This document shows, piece after piece, positions 39,052-44,748 of a DNA stretch of 44,748 nt. A program made the translations under genes and the position numbers. Under the pieces are notes generated by a model that worked only from the letters and a program-made list of their open reading frames with translations, was not told where the DNA came from and did not search any database. Source of the stretch: Chara braunii (Eukaryota; Streptophyta; Charophyceae; Charales; Characeae); assembly GCA_003427395.1 (NCBI GenBank), contig BFEA01000086.1, positions 2,362,386 through 2,407,133 on the forward strand, written 5' to 3'. Within the stretch, counting starts at the first letter, position 1. Each line of letters starts with the position of its first letter.

Positions 39052-39338
39052 GCAAGTCTTTTCCTAATGGCTGGCCTCTTGCTCTTTCCCTCAGACTGTG
39101 TGAGCAATGCAGAGTCCACCAGGTAAGTTATATGTCCGTCGCTGGCCTCGTGCCTCTTTCTCAACCTGTGCGAGCAATGCACAGTCCACAAGGTAAGTTG
39201 TTTGTCCGTCGCTGGCCTCGTGCCACTTTCTCAGACTGTGTGAGCAATGCACAGTCCACAAGGTAAGTCGTCTATCCGCGGCTGGCCTCGTGCCACTTTC
39301 TCAGACTTTGCGAGCAATGCACAGTCCACAAGGTAAGT
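39052..39338 (+). repeat. 70-bp tandem array carrying splice-site-like signals
   Basis: Donor-like GTAAGT hexamers occur at 39123, 39193, 39263 and 39333, with a GCAAGT at 39052. Before each is a 28-bp block ending CAGTCCACAAG or similar, and before that a pyrimidine-rich CCACTTTCTCAG. Each unit is thus a 28-bp exon-like core between acceptor- and donor-like sequences with 42-bp intron-like spacers. One unit has CTCAACC instead of CTCAGAC. Whether any of it is spliced is unknown. Confidence 0.8.
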
Positions 39339-39682
39339 CGCTTCTCCTACTCCCACTCTCTCTTTTATCTACATATGTACCTAACTGCAAGAAAGGAACA
39401 GCGGCCGTGGAAGGAATAAAACTAGAATACGTCAGAAAACCAGATTGCACAGAGGCAACTGTCGATACCGCGACGACAAGCGGACACGACCATGCGGGGG
39501 ATAACGATCTGTTGGAAATAGAGAATATGATGCGCAGAGACAGATGGCTAGCAGGGGCTACAGCGGCAGTGACTTTCTGCATAAACGCGAGCACGTTGCT
39601 TCTGGTGATGTCATTGCCTACTACTTACCAAATGAGCAAAGTGAGAATGCATCTTCTCGTGGAGTCATGGGAAGATGTTTAG
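39290..39682 (+). CDS. Unassigned ORF downstream of the array
   Basis: The frame begins inside the last repeat unit (MPLSQTLRAMHSPQ) and continues for about 115 codons of non-repetitive sequence, including EGIKLEYVRKPDCTE, an acidic NDLLEIENMM segment and a hydrophobic segment around TFCINASTLLLVMSL, ending VESWEDV. Mixed codon use makes the latter part a fair exon candidate. No family is recognised. Confidence 0.22.
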   Translation: MPLSQTLRAMHSPQGKSLLLLPLSLLSTYVPNCKKGTAAVEGIKLEYVRKPDCTEATVDTATTSGHDHAGDNDLLEIENMMRRDRWLAGATAAVTFCINASTLLLVMSLPTTYQMSKVRMHLLVESWEDV

Positions 39683-41441
39683 ACCGACTAAACGACGACG
39701 ATCGGCCACTACGAACGAGGAGACTAATAATCTGAAGTTCCACCATCCGATGGAGAAGGTGATCACCACTTGACTTGAAAGCGGCGGCCACGAGCATCAG
39801 TGAATGGACGTGCAACATGCCAATCACAACCTCGCACACCACCGGGTTTGCTACATTACCGCTGGTGCAGCGTGATTGCGAGATTGAACGAACACGCAGA
39901 ACATAATAGCCAACCAGCAGCCTAACAAGCAAGCAAGCACCTGCCCCTGAGGTTGATGATGACAAGCATCGAAACGACTAGAGGAACGACTGCTATGGTC
40001 GTTTTGTATTACTCACAAAATATGTTGGAATAAGAATGCCCCACCTGCTACAATCCGGGGCAGTGCAGTGACTCATTATTATTATATTTTATTATTATTA
40101 CTATTATGTTTAGTTTGTTGTGCACTTAGCGAAAGCCCGTATCAAGCTGCTCTCGTCATTCGTGGCCATGAGCTCGTCTGACTAAATAAGCGTTTGAACC
40201 TCCTCCATATTTCTCTACCTTTTCTTCTCTTATTCTTGCTTCCTCGTTTTTCTTCAGTGTTGTCCCACTGTTCACTAAGCGAGCCAAAAGAGGATGAACC
40301 TTTCCCAAAAACCAGGGAAGGCACATTATCAGGGGCTTTTGAAGATGACTCGCAACTACGGGCTCAGTCTGCACTGGGTTGAGATAATGAAAAAGGATCA
40401 CCACAAGCGTCGAGGGGGAATGGTGTCTCTAAAGCACGAAGGTGATGGTAAGTGTGACGCCGAAGACGACCACGGTGATCGCTTTGATCATGGCCAGCGC
40501 TGCCAGATGTCAAGTATGATGGTTGGCACGGTAAGGAGGCCCTGCTTAACCAACTTGAAGATGGCACCTTGGTGACGAGCCGGGAAACAAGCGCCCTAGC
40601 CGGATCATGATTCCCAAGGGCGGCTACTCAATCGTAATGATGACCACTAGGACGAGCAAGTTGGGATCCCGACAATGGGCACGATGGCATGACAGTTACA
40701 GTCAGAGTGAGCACGATCTTTGAGCGACACAATAGTCATCATCAGTAGTTTAGCAATCTCCCATCAATGGCGAATGAATCTTCCACTAGAAAATAAAAGG
40801 ATGCATCTTCATATTTGAAAAACTCCCGGCGCAGCTCCCATCCTCTGTATCACAAAAACTATTAGCCTAGGGAAAAAACTGACCTCGCCATCATGCTCGC
40901 CTCATCTCGAAAACTTGATTTCGATTATTTCCTTGCTCGAATCCGTTGAGAAATGAGCGGCTCCGCAACTTCCTCCCCGCTCTTTCTCTCTTCCCTCCTT
41001 TTCGACGAATTCGCGCATGCCTTTCCTTATCTAGTTGTTTGCCTACTCATCTAGCACTAAATCTAACGCCTCTATTCAACTCGCCCGACCTAAAAACCCC
41101 TGAATAGCATTTCCCCCCACTCGATTTCGTTAAGAATCGAGTAAACCATAACTTCCCCCCCCGTCACCATATCTATTATCCTCTCCGTCTGCGCCACTTT
41201 CCCATTTCCTTCTTCGCGTACCTGGACCCGATCCCGACCAGGTTCATGTATCTACCTTTAGTTTCTCTTATGCCGTTGCTTCATTGCTTTCTCCTTGTAG
41301 CAACCTCATCCCCTCCTTCGCTTCCTTCCTTACCTGCCTTTTTTTTCTTCTCTCTCTCATCTTCTTCCTTGATTCTCCCGACGTCTCCCTCTTCTCCGTT
41401 GCTACTTAGCGCAGTACTTTGCGCTGCTTAGCACGACGCAA
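39683..41441. other. No recognisable gene; ATT repeat and CT-rich stretch
   Basis: Holds an ATT microsatellite (about 40075-40106), an unassigned 93-codon plus frame (40294-40575) with a Lys/His-rich middle, and C/T-rich DNA over about 40970-41405. No retroelement or RNA motif was found. Confidence 0.4.
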
Positions 41442-41965
41442 ATGCGATAACTCAGGCTATGTTGAGCAAAACTTCGAAGGGAACCAGCTAATTGCCTGGT
41501 TCCACTGGGCTTTCAACCCTATACCCAGGCCCAACTCGTTTTCGCACGTTAGCTCTGTCGTGAGCCACTTCGAGGGAACTTGCTACAGCCTACTGGTCAG
41601 TTCGCTTAGCCTTCCCCTTTGTTTTTTTTTTTCCTGCCTGAGCTCGATGAGCGATATGCTCATCAGTTTAAACGTGTGTCCCCTCTAGAGTTCCTTCTGG
41701 CCTTTCCCTGCTTAGGCAGGGTTCACCACTTTCTCGGGTCTCATCGAACAGGCTCCTGCTCAAACCCTCTCACTTCAGATCGCGGTTCATGGGCGGTGCA
41801 CACTTGGAGGGCTCAACCTCTTAGGTTCCCTTGTAGGCTAATCACCCATCGGCTTACCTGCGCGTTAAACTCCTCGGCTCGTGTTCCAAGTACGTAGTAT
41901 AAAGGAATTTTTGTCAGCATCCTGAACTTGCAGGGGCCAGAACTGGCTCGCCCAAAGGGGCGTGT
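41442..41965 (-). pseudogene. Diverged large-subunit rRNA fragment
   Basis: Read on the minus strand, this follows the 25S/28S rRNA order around domain II: TTCAGGATGCTGACA, CCGAGGAGTTTAACG, AAGTGTGCACC, GAGACCCGAGAAAGTGGTGA, CCTGCCTAAGCAGGG, GCCAGAAGGAACTCTAGAGG, GGGTATAGGG and AGCTGGTTCCCTTCGAAGTT. Many positions differ from eukaryotic consensus (for example GAGACCCGAGAAAGTGG for GGGACCCGAAAGATGG), so it is not a working nuclear rRNA. A nuclear pseudogene, a repeat derived from rRNA, or a divergent organellar or foreign source are all possible. Confidence 0.8.
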
Positions 41966-42599
41966 ACTCAAGTCCTCGCCTGCCGTGACGGTCGACCATG
42001 GGGGGGGTTTCAATCGCTCCCCACTGCAATGCTAGTCACATTAACCCATGCCGTCAGGCACCTCTTCGTCCTGGTCAAGGATGACCACCCTCGTTGTCGA
42101 GACCGGTGGGTCGCGAGACAAGTTCTGACCGCTGAGAGATGGTATATGGCAGAATTGTGCACAACAAAGAAAACCAGAGGCAAGAGAGATAGGAAGGACG
42201 AAAGGCTAAGGCATAAGTGTCGGCGCCTAGGGGCCTAGAGAATGCCCCGAGTCGCTGGAACCAGTGGACCAAGAAGAAATTAGTAGGATAGTAAGCGGCA
42301 AAGGGTCGCAAGAGAGTAATTAAGGCGGCCCTTCTCACCAAAAGAAGAAGGATCGCCGAGAAAAGTAAGGTCTTGGACTGCTTGCCGCAGGAAGAAAGGA
42401 GTCAAGGAGGTCAAGGAAATAACGTGGGGCACCGACACATGAGAACGAAGCCTGGGCCAAGAGGGTCACGGGGATGCGGCATAGGAAGAGCCAAAGGGTC
42501 ATTCGCCAGTAAAGGGTCGCGGCCAGAAAGACCGGCGCACGCGGGACACAGAGAAGATACTAGACATGGGGCGGTCACCGGGAAGAAAGTGCCAAGAGA
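41966..42599. other. No recognisable gene
   Basis: Purine-rich towards the right. A plus frame that continues into the 24-bp repeat (42373-42819) is Gly/Arg-rich and probably compositional. Confidence 0.4.
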
Positions 42600-42693
42600 A
42601 ACCGGGACACTGCAAGGAAAAGTGTCGGGGACCATAGGGGACCAAGTAAAAATAATGGCATTTTGGGATCAAGTACCGGTGGGACCACCGACG

Positions 42694-42789
42694 GGACAAG
42701 TGTCGAGGACTAGCGCCGGACAAGTGTCGGGGACTAGCGCCGGACAAGTGTCGGGGACTAGAGCGGGACAAGTGGGGGGGACTTGTGAT
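42694..42789 (+). repeat. 24-bp minisatellite, about four units
   Basis: GGACAAGTGTCGGGGACTAG starts units at 42694, 42718, 42742 and 42766. In one plus frame it encodes an 8-residue GQVSGTSA repeat. The other copy of the 1.27-kb duplication lacks the expansion. Confidence 0.9.
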
Positions 42790-43321
42790 GTCCCAAAACA
42801 AAGTTATGAAGGGCCATAAGAGAAGGATGCCCAAAGCAAGAAGAAGATCAAGATCTAAACGACCAAGAATATAAGCACCACTAGTGCAAGCACTAGTGGA
42901 AGCGAACGGGAGGGCCGAAACAGAAAGGAAAGCAAAAGAAGAGCAAGGGAAGAGGCATGGCAGCAATCCGAAATATCTCGGATTAGCTACCTTGAAGAAA
43001 ATGGAGCCTAGAGGCTCCATGTGAAAAATAGGCTCCCGGGAGAAAACCGGAGCAAAGGGGGTCACAGTTTGGAAGAAAAGGGAGGCAAAAGGAGGCTCGC
43101 ATGGGCATGAGGGAGTCCCAATTGCAGTCCGAGAAATAACAGACTGCACATTGGCCATAGGAAATACCAAAACTAGGAGGAAAGGCCTAGAAAATGCCTT
43201 AACTGCTAGTTGACACTTGGCATGCTAGAAAAAGAAAGAAAAAGAAAAGAAAAGTGTGAGAGAGTAAGACAAAAGGAGTGAAAGGGAGTGAGTGAGTTGT
43301 CCGTCAGTAGGGATTGGCACG

Positions 43322-43345
43322 AGTAGGGACTGACATGTCCCTACT
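43322..43345. repeat. Conserved hairpin, duplication copy 1
   Basis: AGTAGGGAC and GTCCCTACT form a perfect 9-bp stem with loop TGACAT. The equivalent hairpin exists in copy 2. Confidence 0.75.
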
Positions 43346-43698
43346 GTCCGCAAATGGAGGAGAAAGAAAAGAAAAAAAAAGAGAAAAAAAAAAAAAGAGA
43401 AAAGGGCCTTGATGGTAAAAAACGGCCATTTGGGGAGGTACATCCGTGACCACATACATTTTGGGATGTGGCGATTGCAAAGGATTTTGATTTTCTCTTG
43501 ATTTTGCAGTGAAAATCAAGAAAAATCAAGGCCCCATGCAACCGAGATACAACGGATTGCATGAGGGAGGAGAAACACATGTTTTAGATGCATCCGGAGC
43601 CAATATTCAGCCCGGATGCACTTGAGAGTTGGCCGTTACATTTGGTTTCAGTTTGAAGTATATTGTGGGGCCATGAGGCTAGGAAAAAGGCCATTATG

Positions 43699-43721
43699 GC
43701 AGTCCGAGAAAAGCGGACTGC
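43699..43721. repeat. Perfect 8-bp hairpin
   Basis: GCAGTCCG and CGGACTGC flank AGAAAAG. Related GCAGTCCGAGAAATAACAGA and AATCCGAAATATCTCGGATT hairpin-like words occur at 43124 and 42963. Confidence 0.7.
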
Positions 43722-44581
43722 ATAAAGGTGCCTAAGACAAAAAAAAAAAGGGTCTTGGCTCCCCAAGAACACTAGAAAAGAGTGTTCCTGGCTTGGGCAA
43801 ATAAAGACGGTAAATGAGGATCACGAGATGGTGGATCGTGTGGCCTAAAATATTTGTGGCACCTGAGGCCCATGAGAAGAAGGGAGTGGGGCTATCGGGG
43901 ATGAGGAAGCCCCAAATAAAAATAGGACGTCACTGAGAATGATGTCGGGGACTAAATGGGCCGAAATGAAAATAGTTGAAATTTGGGACATGCGTCGGCG
44001 GAACCACCGCCGGGACTAGAAAACGGAACTGGCATGGGAGAATGGCGGGGACTTGAGTAGTCCCAAGGGAGCCATGAGCTAGCAAAAGAGGAGGAGTGTA
44101 CAAGCAAGTAGTGCCGTCAAGATCAAAATCTTGACGATAGAAAATATTAGTCATTGTGAGTGCAAAACTGAGAGGAGCCTAGGAGAGGGTGCTAGGAGGC
44201 AAAAATGAGAGAGGAAGGGTGAAGGAGAGACTGCCCAGCAGTCCGAGATATCTCGAACTAGCAAGGCACAAAAAAATAAGCTGCCAAGGAAAAATCGGAG
44301 CACAAGGGGGCTTAAAAATAAAAAAAAACGAAGGCAAACGGGAACCCTAATGAGCATGGGGGCTTCATTATTGCAATCCGAGTTGTAACGGTCAGCTGCT
44401 GGCCATGAACCTGGCCATCAATGAGGTTCTAAGGCCTAGAAAGAGGGTGTACAACAGCTTGACACTTGTCATAACAGAAATAAAAGGAAAATGAGAAAAA
44501 AATGAAACAAAAGGGAGGGAGGATGAGACAAAAAGGGAGAAAAGAGTGGAGGAAAATGTGCCGACCAGTTGGGACTGGCAT

Positions 44582-44605
44582 AGTAGGGATTGGCCAGTCC
44601 CTACT
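44582..44605. repeat. Conserved hairpin, duplication copy 2
   Basis: AGTAGGGA and TCCCTACT pair perfectly, with the inner TTGGCCAG partly self-complementary. It corresponds to 43322-43345. Confidence 0.75.
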
Positions 44606-44689
44606 GTGTCCTCATCCCTCCAAATTTTGTGGAGAGCAATTCGGATTGCAAAGATAATGCCCTTGGGGCATTGTAGCGGACCTCGGGTT

Positions 44690-44728
44690 GGCCTGTGAGA
44701 CCAGCCCCTTGGCCTGTTCTCACAGGCC
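44690..44728. repeat. Perfect 11-bp inverted repeat at window end
   Basis: GGCCTGTGAGA (44690-44700) and TCTCACAGGCC (44718-44728) flank 17 nt. Confidence 0.75.
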
Positions 44729-44748
44729 TGTGTTATATTCGGGGTAGG

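Larger units (their letters stand above)
42600..44640 (+). repeat. Diverged tandem duplication, unit about 1.27 kb
   Basis: Landmarks recur at an offset of about 1,270-1,310 bp: GGGGAC(C/T)AA at 42634/43945; the ATTTTGGGA/AAATTTGGGA and GGTGGGACCACCG/GGCGGAACCACCG block at 42660/43978; AGCA(A/G)TCCGA(A/G)ATATCTCG at 42961/44237; and the TAGGGATTGGCA/TAGGGATTGGCC block at 43307/44583. Divergence is high with many indels. Frames open in one copy are not conserved in the other, which argues against coding. Confidence 0.75.

Noticed and set aside
37755-39338. CRISPR array
   Set aside because: The 65-bp and 70-bp arrays lack unique spacers between identical repeats, the units themselves vary, and the context is eukaryotic.
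42499-43170. Minus-strand 223-codon ORF
   Set aside because: It lies in repeat DNA, contains the reverse of the 24-bp minisatellite, and is not conserved in the second copy of the 1.27-kb duplication.

Overview
The window looks like nuclear, intergenic, repeat-rich DNA from a green-plant-lineage eukaryote. The kingdom call rests on snRNA-derived sequences with plant-type ends: a U2-like copy that begins ATACCTTT, and a U6-like 3' end reading GCATAAATCGAG. The large fraction of decayed LINE and chromovirus DNA, the simple repeats and two N gaps fit a big streptophyte genome. A charophyte alga such as Chara is a guess only. I find no convincing intact host gene; nearly every recognisable coding stretch is a broken retroelement.

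Layout. 1-9,000: a LINE copy (A, about 1440-7560) split by a 2.48-kb terminal-inverted-repeat element (2643-5121), followed by an unexplained stretch and a foldback repeat. 9,700-10,750: a candidate composite SINE (tRNA-like head plus U6-derived tail), microsatellites and an N gap. 11,400-12,200: a TATA motif and a decayed tandem array. 14,700-15,670: a U6 copy joined to an inverted LINE fragment (B), then a Nextera adapter junction that is an assembly artefact. 16,000-17,760: tandem repeats and a LINE RT fragment (D). 18,000-18,900: a G-run-rich tract. 19,690-23,660: a decayed Ty3/gypsy chromovirus split by a 1,089-bp hAT-like element with 8-bp target duplications. 23,660-28,500: unexplained DNA with minisatellites and one unassigned 222-codon ORF. 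28,700-32,200: a U2-derived copy, a GAG/CTC-rich tract with an N gap, and a cluster of A-tailed U6 copies. 34,520-36,385: LINE copy C. 37,050-39,340: a 65-bp satellite and a 70-bp tandem array whose units each carry splice donor-like and acceptor-like signals. 41,440-41,965: an antisense, strongly diverged large-subunit rRNA fragment. 42,600-44,640: two copies of a roughly 1.27-kb tandem duplication.

How the parts relate. The four LINE fragments are of one family or closely related families and are the plausible machinery for the A-tailed snRNA copies. Two different DNA transposons each landed inside a retroelement pol gene, and in both cases the interrupted reading frame rejoins once the insert and one target copy are removed, which dates the nesting. 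The most unusual material is the set of small-RNA-derived repeats: tRNA-Lys-like/U6 composite, tandem U6 copies with an apparent empty site, U6/LINE chimera and U2 copy. Identifications were made by eye from remembered consensus features; none was confirmed by a search.
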